A DNA stretch of 64,000 bases from positions 72,212-136,211 of the forward strand of contig NZ_JAAVBE010000021.1 of the NCBI RefSeq assembly GCF_014803725.1. Direction: 5' to 3'. Source of the stretch: Desulfovibrio sp. (GTDB taxonomy: Bacteria > Desulfobacterota > Desulfovibrionia > Desulfovibrionales > Desulfovibrionaceae). Made by a program: the position numbers and the translations under genes. Below, piece after piece: positions 36,575 through 50,888 of this stretch. Positions within the stretch are counted from its first letter, which is position 1. Every line of letters starts with the position of its first letter. The notes beneath the pieces were generated by a model. The model had not been told where the DNA came from. It made no database searches and saw only the letters and a program-made list of their open reading frames with translations.

Positions 36575-37081
36575 ATGACAAACGACGAGACGACCGCCTA
36601 TATAAGCCTTGGCTCCAACTGTGCGGACGCCGCCCGGATGCTGGCCGGCGCCGTACAGCGCGTGGCCGGTCTCCCCGGGGTGGAGGTGGCGGCGGCGTCA
36701 CCCGTCTACAGCACCGAACCGCAGGAGGACGCCAACCAGCCGTGGTTCCTTAACCAGGTGCTCAAGCTCGGGCTCGCCGCGTCCTGGCGGCCGAGCGCCC
36801 TGGTGGCTGCCTTGCTGGACATCGAAACGGCCATGGGCCGCGTGCGTGACCCGGCGCGGCGCTTCGGCCCGCGCGTCATCGACCTCGACCTTCTGCTGTT
36901 CGGGGAGGAGCGGTGCGCCGCTGCCGACTGCACCGTGCCGCATCCGCGCCTTTTGCGGCGCGCCTTCGTGCTGGTGCCGCTGCTGAATGTGGCGCCGAAC
37001 CTTTCTCTTGACGGCGTGCCCCTGGCCTCGGCCTTACAGGGGCTTGACTTCAGGCTTTGCGGCAACAAAATTTTTCAATGA
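36575..37081 (+). CDS. folK: HPPK (dihydropteridine pyrophosphokinase)
   Basis: This 168-residue folate enzyme transfers pyrophosphate to hydroxymethyl-dihydropterin. The signature RFGPRVIDLDLLLFG and N-terminal YISLGSNCADA are present. GAGGAGG sits directly before the ATG at 36575; spacing is short but no better start is seen. folP, the next step, lies in the glmM-ftsH cluster at 40677. It is divergent from xerD. Confidence 0.9.
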   Translation: MTNDETTAYISLGSNCADAARMLAGAVQRVAGLPGVEVAAASPVYSTEPQEDANQPWFLNQVLKLGLAASWRPSALVAALLDIETAMGRVRDPARRFGPRVIDLDLLLFGEERCAAADCTVPHPRLLRRAFVLVPLLNVAPNLSLDGVPLASALQGLDFRLCGNKIFQ

Positions 37082-37159
37082 CGCGCCGGCCGGCGTGTGC
37101 TAAGCCGGCATGGACGCCGCCCATGAACAGAAAAGGACATCTCCCCGAGGAGCACGACG

Positions 37160-37459
37160 ATGTGGAAATGGCTGATACTGGCCCTTGCGGTCTATGCCCT
37201 TTACCGCCTTTTCGCCAATGACTTTTTGAAAAAGAAGAAGGCCGGCGATGCCGAGGATGCGGCCGAAATGGAGCGCCAGGTGGCTGCCGGCGAAATGGTG
37301 CGCGACCCGGAATGCGGCACCTATGTGGCGGTGGACAGCGCCATCTCGGTGCGCGACGGGGAGAAAGTCCACTATTTTTGCAGCTATGAGTGCCGCGACA
37401 AGTTCCTCAAGCGCCTGGAAGAGGGCGGCAGGGTGCTCCCCCCGCGTAATGAGGAGTGA
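37160..37459 (+). CDS. TRASH/YHS-type single-pass membrane protein
   Basis: This 99-residue protein starts with a hydrophobic helix (MWKWLILALAVYALYRLF), has a short Lys-rich linker, and ends in a TRASH-like metal-binding domain: RDPECGTYV near the middle and HYFCSYECRDKFLKRL near the end (C-x3-C). Such domains bind metals or occur in metal-response proteins. The function is unknown. GAGGAGC precedes the ATG at good distance. Confidence 0.8.
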   Translation: MWKWLILALAVYALYRLFANDFLKKKKAGDAEDAAEMERQVAAGEMVRDPECGTYVAVDSAISVRDGEKVHYFCSYECRDKFLKRLEEGGRVLPPRNEE

Positions 37460-37573
37460 GACGGGGGGCGCCTGAACTCCCGGGCATGAGCCGTGCGCGA
37501 GGGCGAGAACTCAGCCCGTCGTCAGAAAACTGTCCTGGATACGCGTCCGCGGGGCTTCCTGCCCGGCACCCCG

Positions 37574-38926
37574 TTAGCGCAATTCCCGCTGCACGATCTC
37601 CGCGAGGTCGTGGGCGTACTGGCGCACACGGTCGGCGTTTTCCCCCTCCACCATGACCCGGCACAGGGCTTCGGTGCCCGAATAACGCAGGAGCACGCGC
37701 CCCCTGCCCGCGAGCTCCGCCTCCACCTTGGCCACGGCTTCGGCGATGGCCGGCCTTTCCTCAAAGGGCAGGCGCCTTTCCACATGCACATTGACGAGGC
37801 ACTGCGGAAAGGGCGTGAGCAGCCCGGCGAGCTCGGAAAGGGGCTTTTCCTTCTCGCGCATGATGCGCAGGATCTGGAGGGCGGCCAAAAGGCCGTCGCC
37901 CGTGGTGCTGTAATGGCGGAAGATGAGGTGCCCGGATTGCTCGCCTCCCAGCATGGCGCCCTCGCGGCGCATGGCCTCGACCACATAGCGGTCGCCCACC
38001 GGGGCGCGCAAAAGGCTGCCGCCGTGCTCGCGCATGAAGATCTCAAGCGCGAGGTTGCTCATCACCGTGGCGACGAGCAGGTTGTTGGGGAGTTCCCCGC
38101 GCGCCATCATGGACTGCGCGCAGAGCGCCATGAGCTGGTCGCCGTCGAGGATGGTGCCGCGCTCGTCCACCACGATGAGGCGGTCGGCGTCGCCGTCCAG
38201 CGCCAGGCCTACGTCGGCGCGCAGCTCGCGCACCTTGGCCGCCACCACTTCGGGATAGAGGGAGCCGCAGTGGTCATTGATGTTGGTGCCGTCAGGCGAA
38301 GTGCCGATGCGGAAGACCTCGGCCCCCAGTTCCTCCAGCGCCAGCGGCGCCACCTTGTAGCTCGCGCCGTTGGCGCAATCCACCACGATACGCAGGCCGG
38401 CGAGGGTCAGATGCGGCGGGAAGCAGCTTTTGGTGTAGACGATATAGCGGCCCCCGGCGTCCTCGATCTTGGTGGCGCGGCCGATGCTGCGCTCATCGGG
38501 ATAGGGCCAGGCAAAATCCGGGTCGAGCACCATGGCCGCGATCTCGTTCTCCGTCTGGTCGGGGAGCTTGTAACCGTCCGCGTCGAAAAACTTGATGCCG
38601 TTGTCATAAAAAGGATTGTGCGAGGCGGAAATGACCACCCCGAGGTCCGCGCGCATGTTGCGCGTGAGGAAGGAAATGGCCGGCGTGGGGAGCGGCCCGG
38701 TCATGATGACGTGCATGCCCGAGGCGCAAAGCCCGGCCGTCAGCGCGGACTCGAACATGTAGCCCGAAAGGCGCGTATCCTTGCCGATGACCACCCGGTG
38801 CCTGTGCGGCCCGCGCCTGAAGCGCACGCCGGCGGCAAGGCCCAGGCGCAGGGCCACGTCCACGGTCATGGGCGGGGTATTGACCTTGCCCCGGAGGCCG
38901 TCTGTTCCAAAAAGCCGTTGAGCCAT
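37574..38926 (-). CDS. glmM: Phosphoglucosamine mutase
   Basis: This 450-residue enzyme converts glucosamine-6-phosphate to glucosamine-1-phosphate for UDP-GlcNAc, peptidoglycan and LPS. The phosphorylated Ser102 lies in [13 protein letters not shown], the metal loop in [10 protein letters not shown], and the sugar loop in [10 protein letters not shown]. It follows ybbR and cdaA; the cdaA-cdaR-glmM order is a conserved cluster known from many bacteria, and GlmM can lower CdaA activity in some. Confidence 0.95.
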   Translation of the reverse strand: MAQRLFGTDGLRGKVNTPPMTVDVALRLGLAAGVRFRRGPHRHRVVIGKDTRLSGYMFESALTAGLCASGMHVIMTGPLPTPAISFLTRNMRADLGVVISASHNPFYDNGIKFFDADGYKLPDQTENEIAAMVLDPDFAWPYPDERSIGRATKIEDAGGRYIVYTKSCFPPHLTLAGLRIVVDCANGASYKVAPLALEELGAEVFRIGTSPDGTNINDHCGSLYPEVVAAKVRELRADVGLALDGDADRLIVVDERGTILDGDQLMALCAQSMMARGELPNNLLVATVMSNLALEIFMREHGGSLLRAPVGDRYVVEAMRREGAMLGGEQSGHLIFRHYSTTGDGLLAALQILRIMREKEKPLSELAGLLTPFPQCLVNVHVERRLPFEERPAIAEAVAKVEAELAGRGRVLLRYSGTEALCRVMVEGENADRVRQYAHDLAEIVQRELR

Positions 38927-38949
38927 CTCACGCCTCCGCGCGCCAGGCG

Positions 38950-39909
38950 CTATTTTTTCGTTCGTGTCACCGTAACGTCATCGGTGGGGGGATTCAAGAG
39001 CGTCATGCCCTCGGGCAGGCGGAAGCGCGGCTTGACCTTCCTGCTCTCGTCGATGTCCATGGCGGGCGGCAGCACGCTCACCTCAAGCTGCTGGAGATAG
39101 CTCGCGCTCTTGGCGAGCGCTTCCGGCACCTCCACGAGCACGGTCATCTCGTCGGGCGACACGGTGTAGTGGTGCTGGGCGTCCGTCTCCACACTGATGC
39201 GGCAGCGGCGCGACACCACCGTGCGCCCGCTCGTGATGGTGTAGCGCACGCGCACCGAGGGCGGCGACGCGGTGACAAGGCTCGGCGTATCCAGGGTGAT
39301 GCTTTGCTGTACCGTGGTGCCCGCGGCCTTGGGGTCGAGCTTGATGGTCGCCGGCACATTGGAAATGGTGCTGACCACGGATTCCGGCCCGCGCAGGATG
39401 ACCGTGGCCGGCGAGACGCTCACGTTCTCCACGGTGAGCGCGCCCCCGCGCAGGGGCGAATCCACGATGGTGCGCACAGGCACGCTGCGCTCGAGCACGG
39501 TGTCCGCCTTGACCACGATGCGCGGCGGCTGGATGTCCACCACCTCAAAGGCGCGGAAGGCGGGCCCCAGCTCGTCGCCGGCTAGGGGCACGATGGTGAC
39601 GCCCTTCTTGATGTCCGAAAGGTCGACGGCCTCGTTGAGACGCTCGCGCGGGATGGAACGCAGCAGGGTCTCCGGGCCACGCAGGCGCACGATGATCTTG
39701 CTCACGAGGCCGTCGGTGACCACGAGGTTGGGCGGGATGCCGTAATAATCGATATTGACTTCCACCTGAGCTTCGAGGCGGTCGCGCACGCTCACTGCAT
39801 ACCACATGGCCGAGGCCAGCAGCACGGCGAGCAGCATGGAGAGCGCATGCGGCGCGCGGCCGAGGCGCCCCTTGTCCCCACCGGCATCCTGTTTCTTAAA
39901 GGATTTCAT
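38950..39909 (-). CDS. cdaR: YbbR-domain protein (CdaR-like)
   Basis: This 319-residue protein has an N-terminal membrane anchor ([20 protein letters not shown]) and repeated YbbR-type beta domains (for example [25 protein letters not shown] and [15 protein letters not shown]), so it is probably extracytoplasmic. YbbR/CdaR proteins regulate the cyclase CdaA. It overlaps the 3' end of cdaA by a few bases and lies just before glmM. Confidence 0.85.
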   Translation of the reverse strand: MKSFKKQDAGGDKGRLGRAPHALSMLLAVLLASAMWYAVSVRDRLEAQVEVNIDYYGIPPNLVVTDGLVSKIIVRLRGPETLLRSIPRERLNEAVDLSDIKKGVTIVPLAGDELGPAFRAFEVVDIQPPRIVVKADTVLERSVPVRTIVDSPLRGGALTVENVSVSPATVILRGPESVVSTISNVPATIKLDPKAAGTTVQQSITLDTPSLVTASPPSVRVRYTITSGRTVVSRRCRISVETDAQHHYTVSPDEMTVLVEVPEALAKSASYLQQLEVSVLPPAMDIDESRKVKPRFRLPEGMTLLNPPTDDVTVTRTKK

Positions 39910-40633
39910 TAAGTACCTGCCGCAGGCGTGTGGCGTCCAGCGAGCGCACGAGCTCGCCCTTCATGGCGACGGAGATCTCGCCGCGTTCTTCGGAGACGGC
40001 GATGGCCACCGCGTCGCTCTCCTGGGTGATGCCGAGCGCCGCCCGGTGCCTGGTGCCGAAATTCTGCCCCTTGGCCACGGCCAGCGGCAGGATGCAGCCC
40101 GCGGCCATGATCCTGCCCTTGCTGATGACGGCCGCGCCGTCATGGAGCGGCGCCTTGGGGTAAAAGATGTTCATGAGGAGTTGCCGGGAGAGCAGGGCAT
40201 CGAGCCGCACGCCCTCGCGCTTGATCATGTCCCCGAGGCGCATGCTGCGCTCAATGACGATGAGCGCGCCCACGCGCAGCCGCGCCATCTCCACGCAGGC
40301 CTGGACGACCTCGTCCACGGCGCCCTCGGCGAGCTCCCGTCGTCGGAAAAAGCGGTGAGTGCCCATTTCACCCAGGGCCTGCCGGATGTCGGACTGGAAG
40401 ATGACGACGATGAGGATGAAGATGGAGCCGAAGATATATTGCAGCAGCCAGGAGAGCGTATAAAGCCCGAGCGCCCGGGCGAGAAAGTAGAGCAGGGCGA
40501 GCAGCCCCAAGCCGGTGAGGACGGCCAGGGCGCGCGAGCCGCGCAAAAGCTGGATGATCTGGTAGAGCAAAAGGCTCACCAGCGCGATGTCCAGCGCGTC
40601 GCGCCAGTCAAAGACGAAGTGCTCGAAGACCAT
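39896..40633 (-). CDS. cdaA: Diadenylate cyclase CdaA
   Basis: This 245-residue membrane enzyme makes c-di-AMP from two ATP. It has three N-terminal hydrophobic helices (about 13-80), then the DAC domain with DGA (165-167) in APLHDGAAVI and RHR (195-197) in GTRHRAALGITQESD. The ATG at 40633 has AAGGA upstream; the longer form through 40735 would overlap folP. It lies between folP and ybbR. c-di-AMP has been found in few Gram-negative groups, which makes this cluster worth noting. Confidence 0.9.
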   Translation of the reverse strand: MVFEHFVFDWRDALDIALVSLLLYQIIQLLRGSRALAVLTGLGLLALLYFLARALGLYTLSWLLQYIFGSIFILIVVIFQSDIRQALGEMGTHRFFRRRELAEGAVDEVVQACVEMARLRVGALIVIERSMRLGDMIKREGVRLDALLSRQLLMNIFYPKAPLHDGAAVISKGRIMAAGCILPLAVAKGQNFGTRHRAALGITQESDAVAIAVSEERGEISVAMKGELVRSLDATRLRQVLNEIL

Positions 40634-40676
40634 GCGTTTTCCTTGTGCGCCGGGGCGCTTGCGCGCGGGCTTTGTC

Positions 40677-41564
40677 TTAAGCCCCTGCCAGGGCAGCGGC
40701 CAGGCGCAAGGCGCCCGTGACGCCGGCCACGTCATGCACCCGGTGCCAGTAGACGCCGCGCTCCCACAGGAGGGCCGACGCCGTTTGGGTGGCCGCGCCG
40801 CGTTCGCTCAGCGGCAGACCCAGCAATTCCCCGAACAGGGACTTCATGGAAAGCCCCACGAGAAGCGGCCGCCCGAACTCCAGAAATTCGCCCGCGTGCG
40901 CCAAAAGCGCCAGATTGTGCGCCAGCGTCTTGCCGAAGCCGATGCCCGGGTCGAGCACGATGCGGTCTTCGGGAAGGCCGGCCCTAACGAGGCGGTCAAG
41001 CTCGCGGCCGAAAAACTCGCGCACTTCGGCGCACACGTCCGCATAGTGCGGCGCGGCCTGCATGTCCGGCGGGCGCCCCTGGCTGTGCATGAGCACATAT
41101 CCGGGCTTGCGCTCCACGAGCACGTCGGTGAGCTCTGGGTCGACCCGACAGGCCGAGACATCGTTGATGACGAGCGCGCCCATGCCGAGAGCGGCATCGG
41201 CCGTGGCCGCATGCACCGTATCCACGGAAAGGGGGATGCCCGGTATCTGCTCCCGCACGGCGCGAAGCACTGGGACGAGCCGTTCCAGCTCCTCCCCCGC
41301 CGCCAGCGGCCGCGCGCCGGGCCGGCTCGACTCCGCTCCGATGTCCAGAAGGTCGGCGCCGGCATCGCGCAGGGCCTGCGCCTGCCTCATTGCGGCCTGC
41401 CCTGTATCGTGGCGGCCGCCGTCATAGAAGGAATCGGGCGTGAGGTTGAGGATGCCCATGACGCCATACGGCGTCCCGGGCTTGAGTTCCCGGCCGCCGG
41501 CAACCACCCAGGGGCGGGGCGCCAGTCCGGGCGCTGGAGCCTCCGGCGCTTCGCACTCCGCCAT
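40677..41564 (-). CDS. folP: Dihydropteroate synthase
   Basis: This 295-residue enzyme joins pABA to the pterin in folate synthesis. MGILNLTPDSFYDGG, IGAESSRPGARP, NDVSA and DPGIGFGKT are the family motifs. The ATG at 41564, with AGGGG upstream, leaves 46 bases after ftsH. A longer start at 41696 would overlap ftsH by 86 bases and is rejected. The first 30 or so residues are an Ala/Pro-rich extension. Confidence 0.9.
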   Translation of the reverse strand: MAECEAPEAPAPGLAPRPWVVAGGRELKPGTPYGVMGILNLTPDSFYDGGRHDTGQAAMRQAQALRDAGADLLDIGAESSRPGARPLAAGEELERLVPVLRAVREQIPGIPLSVDTVHAATADAALGMGALVINDVSACRVDPELTDVLVERKPGYVLMHSQGRPPDMQAAPHYADVCAEVREFFGRELDRLVRAGLPEDRIVLDPGIGFGKTLAHNLALLAHAGEFLEFGRPLLVGLSMKSLFGELLGLPLSERGAATQTASALLWERGVYWHRVHDVAGVTGALRLAAALAGA

Positions 41565-41610
41565 CAACGGCCCCTGCGCGGCCGAAACACGCAGCTTTTG
41601 CGCACCTGTG

Positions 41611-43659
<2,049 letters not shown>

Positions 43660-43739
43660 TACTGCCTCCGTTGCCATTTGGCCGCGCCAGCCTGGCGCGC
43701 GCGTGACCGCAGGGCGCCCGGGGGGCGCAAGTCCCTTTC

Positions 43740-43767
43740 CATATAACATTCTTTCGGTTCTTGGCAA
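43740..43767 (-). promoter_or_regulatory. Promoter candidate for ftsH
   Basis: On the minus strand TTGCCA (43762-43767) and TATATG (43740-43745) are spaced 16 bases apart, about 80 bases upstream of the ftsH start. It would drive the ftsH-folP-cdaA-ybbR-glmM set. Confidence 0.45.
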
Positions 43768-43786
43768 TGGCTCCCGGGTGCGCGTC

Positions 43787-43815
43787 TTGACGCTCCTGTA
43801 CGAATGGCATACCTT
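43787..43815 (+). promoter_or_regulatory. Promoter candidate for lysS
   Basis: TTGACG (43787-43792) and TACCTT (43810-43815) are 17 bases apart. The -35 is good and the -10 weak. It lies in the divergent region between ftsH and lysS. Confidence 0.3.
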
Positions 43816-43894
43816 GGCCTACTTTCCGCGCGAGAGGAATCTGCGGCCATGGCCGCGCGGCGGAAGGCGAGGGGAGACGGAAGGGGGCTTGAGC

Positions 43895-45496
43895 GTGGAC
43901 GATCGGGAACAAAAGAAAAAGGGCGCAAAGCCGGCTGTCAAGCTGGGCACCAAGTCGCCGCATGCGGCGTACTTCATGCCCATGCTCGAAAGTTTCGCCG
44001 GGCGCAACGAGCTCAACGAAGTCATCAAGAACCGCGTCACCAAGGCCTGTGACCTGCTCGACAGCGGCACCCCGCTCTTCCCCAACGACTTCCGCAAGGA
44101 ACACTCCATCGCCTGGGTATTGGAGAAATACGGCCAGCTCGAGGGCGAGGCGCTGGAAGCCACCGAGGATGTCTTCGCCGTGGCCGGGCGCATCGTTTCC
44201 CTGCGTTCTTTCGGCAAGGTGGCCTTCTTCCACCTCATGGACCAGAGTGGCAATATCCAGTGCTATGCCTCGCGCGAAGATCTGGACGAAGACACCTACA
44301 AGATCGTCAAGAAGCTCGATGTGGGCGACATCGTGGGCGTTTCCGGGCATCTTTTCCGCACGAAGACCGGCGAGCTGACCATCGCCTGCCGCTCCCTGCG
44401 CCTGCTTTCCCGCTCCATGCGGCCCCTGCCGGAAAAATACCACGGCCTGAAGGACATGGAGACCCGCTACCGCCAGCGCTATGTGGACCTCATCGTCACG
44501 CCGCGCAGCCGCGAGATCTTCATCAAGCGCAGCCTCATCGTGCGCGAGTTCCGCCGCTTCATGGAAGACCACGGCTTCATGGAGGTGGAGACCCCGGTCA
44601 TGCAGCCCATCGCCGGCGGCGCCACGGCCAAGCCCTTCAGGACGCACCACAATGCCCTTGACCTTGAGCTCTTTTTGCGCATCGCGCCCGAGCTCTATTT
44701 GAAGCGCCTGCTCGTGGGCGGCTTTGAAAAGGTCTTCGAGCTCAACCGCAACTTCCGCAACGAGGGCATCGACACGCGCCACAACCCGGAATTCACCATG
44801 TGTGAATTTTACTGGGCCTACGCCACCTTTGAAGACCTCATGGACTTCACCGAGCAGCTTTTCGCCCACATCGCGCGCAAGGTCTGCGGGGGCACCGTGG
44901 TGACCTACCAGGGCGAGCAGATCGACCTCACCCCCGGGCACTGGCACCGCATGAGCTTTTATGACTCACTGACCAAGATTGGCGGCCACAAGCCGGAATT
45001 TTACAACGATTACAACAAGGTGAAGGCCTATATCCGCGAACGCGGTGAAAAGATCCTCGAAAACGAGTGTCTCGAAAAGCTCCAGGCCAAGCTCTTTGAC
45101 CTCGATGTGGAAGACAAGCTCATCCAGCCGCACTTCATCTATCACTATCCCACGGCCATCTCGCCGCTCTCGCGCCGCAATGACGCGCGGCCCGAGATCA
45201 CCGACCGCTTCGAGCTTTTCATCACCGGGCGCGAGCTCTCCAACGCCTTTTCCGAGCTCAACGACCCCGTTGACCAGCGCCTGCGCTTTGAGGAGCAGAA
45301 ACGCGAGCGGGAGGCCGGCGACGACGAGGCGCACAGCATGGACGAAGACTACCTGCGCGCCCTCGAATACGGCATGCCCCCGGCGGCCGGGCAGGGCGTG
45401 GGTATCGACCGCCTGGTGATGCTGCTCACCGATTCGCCCTCCATCCGCGAGGTCATCCTCTTCCCGCTGCTCCGGCCCGAATTCCAGGCCTCCTGA
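43895..45496 (+). CDS. lysS: Lysyl-tRNA synthetase (class II)
   Basis: This enzyme charges tRNA(Lys). It has the OB-fold anticodon domain (VAGRIVSLRSFGKVAFFHL) and class II motifs: motif 2 FRNEGIDTRHNPEFTMCEFY and motif 3 GVGIDRLVMLLTDS. The start is uncertain. The GTG at 43895 follows a purine-rich AAGGGGG and gives 533 residues; the ATG at 43982 gives the typical 504 residues but has no ribosome-binding site. The extra N-terminal part (DDREQKKKGAKPAVK) is basic, as in some tRNA-binding extensions. Confidence 0.95.
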   Translation: MDDREQKKKGAKPAVKLGTKSPHAAYFMPMLESFAGRNELNEVIKNRVTKACDLLDSGTPLFPNDFRKEHSIAWVLEKYGQLEGEALEATEDVFAVAGRIVSLRSFGKVAFFHLMDQSGNIQCYASREDLDEDTYKIVKKLDVGDIVGVSGHLFRTKTGELTIACRSLRLLSRSMRPLPEKYHGLKDMETRYRQRYVDLIVTPRSREIFIKRSLIVREFRRFMEDHGFMEVETPVMQPIAGGATAKPFRTHHNALDLELFLRIAPELYLKRLLVGGFEKVFELNRNFRNEGIDTRHNPEFTMCEFYWAYATFEDLMDFTEQLFAHIARKVCGGTVVTYQGEQIDLTPGHWHRMSFYDSLTKIGGHKPEFYNDYNKVKAYIRERGEKILENECLEKLQAKLFDLDVEDKLIQPHFIYHYPTAISPLSRRNDARPEITDRFELFITGRELSNAFSELNDPVDQRLRFEEQKREREAGDDEAHSMDEDYLRALEYGMPPAAGQGVGIDRLVMLLTDSPSIREVILFPLLRPEFQAS

Positions 45497-45511
45497 CGGC
45501 CAGCGCCGCCC

Positions 45512-45541
45512 CCGGGCGCGACACACTCTGGCCGCGCCCGG
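45512..45541. terminator. Hairpin between lysS and the secreted-protein gene
   Basis: CCGGGCGCG at 45512-45520 pairs perfectly with CGCGCCCGG at 45533-45541. It lies between two convergent genes and could stop both, although no T-run follows. Confidence 0.4.
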
Positions 45542-45553
45542 CGTGCAATTCGT

Positions 45554-46102
45554 CTACTGCGGCAGGAGCTTGGCGTACTCCTCGCTCTTGACGTGCTGCT
45601 TGAGTAAGGCCTGCCCTTCCTTGCGGTTGCCCTTGATCGTCGTGACCATGAACACATCACCCTCGGTGGTCACCCAGGCCTGGCAGGGCATCCCCTGTTC
45701 CGTGAAGGAAAAGGTGAACTGCCCGTTCTTTTCCACCGGGGGTTTTTCCGCCTTGAACTGCTCGGCGAACATGCCGGCGATCATCTTGCCGTCCGCCACG
45801 CCGCGCGGCGCCACCACCATGGTGACGACAGCACTCCCCGCCGTGCGCGCGAAGACGGCGTTGATCATGCCCTGGTTTTCCGTGGGCGCCATGACGGCCT
45901 TCCAGTCATCAGGCATGGTGATCGTGTAGTATTTGCAGCTCAGTTCGCCGGGATTGGCCGGTGCCGCGGCCGTCATTTCCGCAGTCTGCGGGGTTTTGTC
46001 CCCGGCCGCCGGGGCTGCCTCATCAGTGGCCGCTTTCTCCGCCGCAAAGGCCGGGGCGCCCATGCAGAGGACGAGGGCCAGGGCGGCTATGTGCTTGAAC
46101 AT
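45554..46102 (-). CDS. Secreted protein of unknown function
   Basis: This 182-residue protein has a signal peptide (MFKHIAALALVLCMGAPAFA, cleavage after AFA), an Ala/Pro/Thr-rich linker, then a compact domain (CKYYTITMPDDWKAVMAPTE to the end) with two Cys. The domain shape resembles small periplasmic PsbP/DUF-type beta proteins, but no family was recognised. AAGGAG precedes the ATG. It stands alone between lysS (convergent) and rel (divergent). Confidence 0.7.
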   Translation of the reverse strand: MFKHIAALALVLCMGAPAFAAEKAATDEAAPAAGDKTPQTAEMTAAAPANPGELSCKYYTITMPDDWKAVMAPTENQGMINAVFARTAGSAVVTMVVAPRGVADGKMIAGMFAEQFKAEKPPVEKNGQFTFSFTEQGMPCQAWVTTEGDVFMVTTIKGNRKEGQALLKQHVKSEEYAKLLPQ

Positions 46103-46322
46103 GCTTACTCCTTGGTGAGGGTTGGACAGGCAGGGAAAAGGCGGAAACTCTCGCGCCCCGCCGTCCCAAGCCTAGTCAATCGCGGTGACAAAAACAAGAT
46201 TCGGCAGGGGTGGGAGGCGACTGGTCCGCTCATATTTAAGGTAATGCTTTAACTTCTCAGTCCGTCTGTTTCCCCTTCCTTTGTCCGAAGCCACGAGGCT
46301 GGGCGCGGCCCGAGCCCCGCCG

Positions 46323-46351
46323 TTGACAAGGGCTTGCTGTCGGAACATAGT
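46323..46351 (+). promoter_or_regulatory. Sigma-70-type promoter of rel
   Basis: TTGACA (46323-46328) and CATAGT (46346-46351) are 17 bases apart, about 100 bases upstream of the rel start. The remaining sequence between 46103 and 46322 is AT-richer and holds no gene. Confidence 0.55.
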
Positions 46352-46449
46352 CAAACGAAACTGCAAACATGCGCTGCAGCGCACGGCGGCATCAGGCTTT
46401 CTGGCCGCCGCGTTTCCTGTTGCGCATCCTCCAGGCCCGCGGGGGCGCC

Positions 46450-48612
<2,163 letters not shown>

Positions 48613-48767
48613 GCCGCCCGGGGCGCCCCATGACACGGCGGCGGGCGGAAGGGCGCCCGTGGCTTGCAAATTCCTGCGGTACAGGCTATGAGCAGGGGCT
48701 GCTCTTATGACCTTGTGAGCCCATGCCGGGGCCTCCCGGCGCCATCCTACACCTCTGGAGGTGCGTT

Positions 48768-49121
48768 TTGTTTGAATCCATCGCTTTCGCCATGGGCACG
48801 CCCCAGGCCGGGGGCGCCGCTCCCGAAGGCACGGACATGCTCATGCAGTTCCTGCCGCTCATCCTCATGTTCGTCATTTTCTGGTTCCTGCTCATCCGGC
48901 CGCAGCAGAAGCGCGCCAAGGCGCACAAGCAGATGCTCTCCGAGCTCAAGCGCGGCGACCATGTGGTGACCTCCAGCGGCATCATCGGCCGCATCCTTGA
49001 AATCGACGACGAGCAGGTGCTGATCGAAAGCGGCGACTCCAAGCTGCGCATCTCGCGCGCGGCGGTGGGCGGCCTGCTCCCGTCCAAGGCTCCTGCGGAC
49101 GCCCCTGCGGAAAAGAAATAA
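48768..49121 (+). CDS. yajC: Preprotein translocase subunit YajC
   Basis: This 117-residue protein has one membrane helix (LIQFLPLILMFVIFWFLLIRP-like, near residue 30) and a cytoplasmic domain with QQKRAKAHKQMLSELKRGD and VTSSGIIGRI. It belongs to the SecDF-YajC complex that aids Sec export. The TTG at 48768 is chosen because GGAGG lies six bases before it. secD and secF follow. Confidence 0.9.
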   Translation: MFESIAFAMGTPQAGGAAPEGTDMLMQFLPLILMFVIFWFLLIRPQQKRAKAHKQMLSELKRGDHVVTSSGIIGRILEIDDEQVLIESGDSKLRISRAAVGGLLPSKAPADAPAEKK

Positions 49122-49241
49122 AAGGGCGTCTTCGGCCGTCCCTGTCCATGCCGGCCGGATGGCCGCGGCCCCGTGGGGTCTGCGCCGTCCGGGCGGCGCA
49201 TGTCATTTTCGGCCGCATGGCCGTATTCTGGAAGGTGAACG

Positions 49242-50831
49242 ATGGGTCTGCGGTGGCGACTCGGCATTTCCGTTCTGGTATTCCTGCTCTGCCTGGTCTA
49301 TGCCCTGCCGAGCATCCCGGGCATCGGGACGGCGCTGGAGCGCATTCTGCCCGCGAGCAGGATCAATCTCGGCCTTGACTTGAAGGGCGGCATCCACCTG
49401 ACCCTTGGCGTGGATGTGGCAAAAGCTGTCAGCAATGCCCTGGCCCTCGCCGGGCAGGATGTGCGGCGCCTCGCGCAGGACGAGAAGATCGTCGTCCTGA
49501 GGCCGCGCGTCGTGGGGGGCACCACGCTGGAATTTGTGCTGCCCAGGGCCGAAAACGAGGCCAAGCTCCAGGAGCTGCTCGCCCGGCATTTCCCGCAACT
49601 GGACGTGGAGGCGCCGCAGCGCGGCGACGCCGGCCAGTTGCGCTATGTGGCGCACTTCACCTCCGACGAGGTCTCGCGGCTCGAAAACATGGCTCTCGAT
49701 CAGGCCCTGCGCACCATCCGCAACCGTATCGACCAGTTCGGCGTGGCCGAGCCCGACATCCGCAAGCAGGCCGACAACCGCATCCAGGTGCAGCTCCCGG
49801 GCATTTCCGACCCGCGCCGCGCCGTGCAGATCATCGGCCAGACCGCCCATCTTGAATTCCATTTGGTGCGTGACGATGTGGACCCGGGCAAGGCGGTGCT
49901 CCCCTCGGGCGTGGCGGTGCTGCCCCTGCTGGAAAGCAGCCCGGGGCAGAAGGACGACGCGAAAAAGGAAGGCCGCATCGCCGTTGAAAAAGACGCCATG
50001 CTCACCGGCGAGGACGTGGCGGACGCGCGCCCGGCCTTTGACCAGATGAACCAGGCCTATGTGACCCTCAATTTCAATGCCCGCGGCGGCCGCATCTTCG
50101 AGCGTGTCACCGGCGAGAACGTGGGGCGCCGCATGGCCATCGTCCTTGACGGCAAGGTCTATTCCGCGCCCGTCATCCGCGAGCGCATCGGTGGGGGCAG
50201 GGCGAGCATTTCGGGCAATTTCACCACGGCCGAGGCGCAGGACCTTGCCATCGTGCTCCGCGCGGGTTCGCTGCCCGCGCCGGTCTCCGTGCTGGAAGAG
50301 CGCAGCGTCGGCCCCTCCCTCGGGCAGGAATCCATCGACAGCGGCGTGCGCGCGGCCCTCGTGGGCGCGGCGCTCGTCATCATCTTCATGGCGATCTATT
50401 ATGGCGTGAGCGGCATCATCGCCGACCTCATGCTCTGCTTCACCATGCTCATCGTCATGGCGGGCATGGGTGCTTTCGGCGCCACGCTGACGCTGCCCGG
50501 CATCGCCGGTATCGTCCTCACCATCGGCATGGCCGTGGACGCCAATGTGCTCATTTACGAACGTATCCGCGAAGAACTGCACCACGGGCTCACACCGCTT
50601 GCGGCGGTGAAGGCCGGCTTTGACCGCGCGGCCATCTCCATCACCGACTCCAACCTGACGACCATCATCGCCACGGTGGTGCTGTACCAGTTTGGCACCG
50701 GCCCCATTCGCGGTTTTGCCGTGACGCTCTCGCTGGGCATCATCGCGTCCATGTTCACGGCCATCTTCGTTTCGCGGGCCATCTTCGAGGAATGGGCCAG
50801 GCATTGCGGCCCCAAGGGCATCAGCATCTAG
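49242..50831 (+). CDS. secD: Protein translocase subunit SecD
   Basis: This 529-residue RND-family membrane protein uses the proton gradient to help pull secreted proteins across the membrane. It has an N-terminal helix, DLKGGIHLTLGVDV, a large periplasmic part, and a six-helix region with GMAVDANVLIYERIREE. AAGGTG precedes the ATG. secF follows after 57 bases. Confidence 0.95.
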   Translation: MGLRWRLGISVLVFLLCLVYALPSIPGIGTALERILPASRINLGLDLKGGIHLTLGVDVAKAVSNALALAGQDVRRLAQDEKIVVLRPRVVGGTTLEFVLPRAENEAKLQELLARHFPQLDVEAPQRGDAGQLRYVAHFTSDEVSRLENMALDQALRTIRNRIDQFGVAEPDIRKQADNRIQVQLPGISDPRRAVQIIGQTAHLEFHLVRDDVDPGKAVLPSGVAVLPLLESSPGQKDDAKKEGRIAVEKDAMLTGEDVADARPAFDQMNQAYVTLNFNARGGRIFERVTGENVGRRMAIVLDGKVYSAPVIRERIGGGRASISGNFTTAEAQDLAIVLRAGSLPAPVSVLEERSVGPSLGQESIDSGVRAALVGAALVIIFMAIYYGVSGIIADLMLCFTMLIVMAGMGAFGATLTLPGIAGIVLTIGMAVDANVLIYERIREELHHGLTPLAAVKAGFDRAAISITDSNLTTIIATVVLYQFGTGPIRGFAVTLSLGIIASMFTAIFVSRAIFEEWARHCGPKGISI

Positions 50832-50888
50832 CCGCCCGACCAGGGCGGCATCGGGCATCACCTCCGGGGCCGAAAGCCCCGGGCGCAC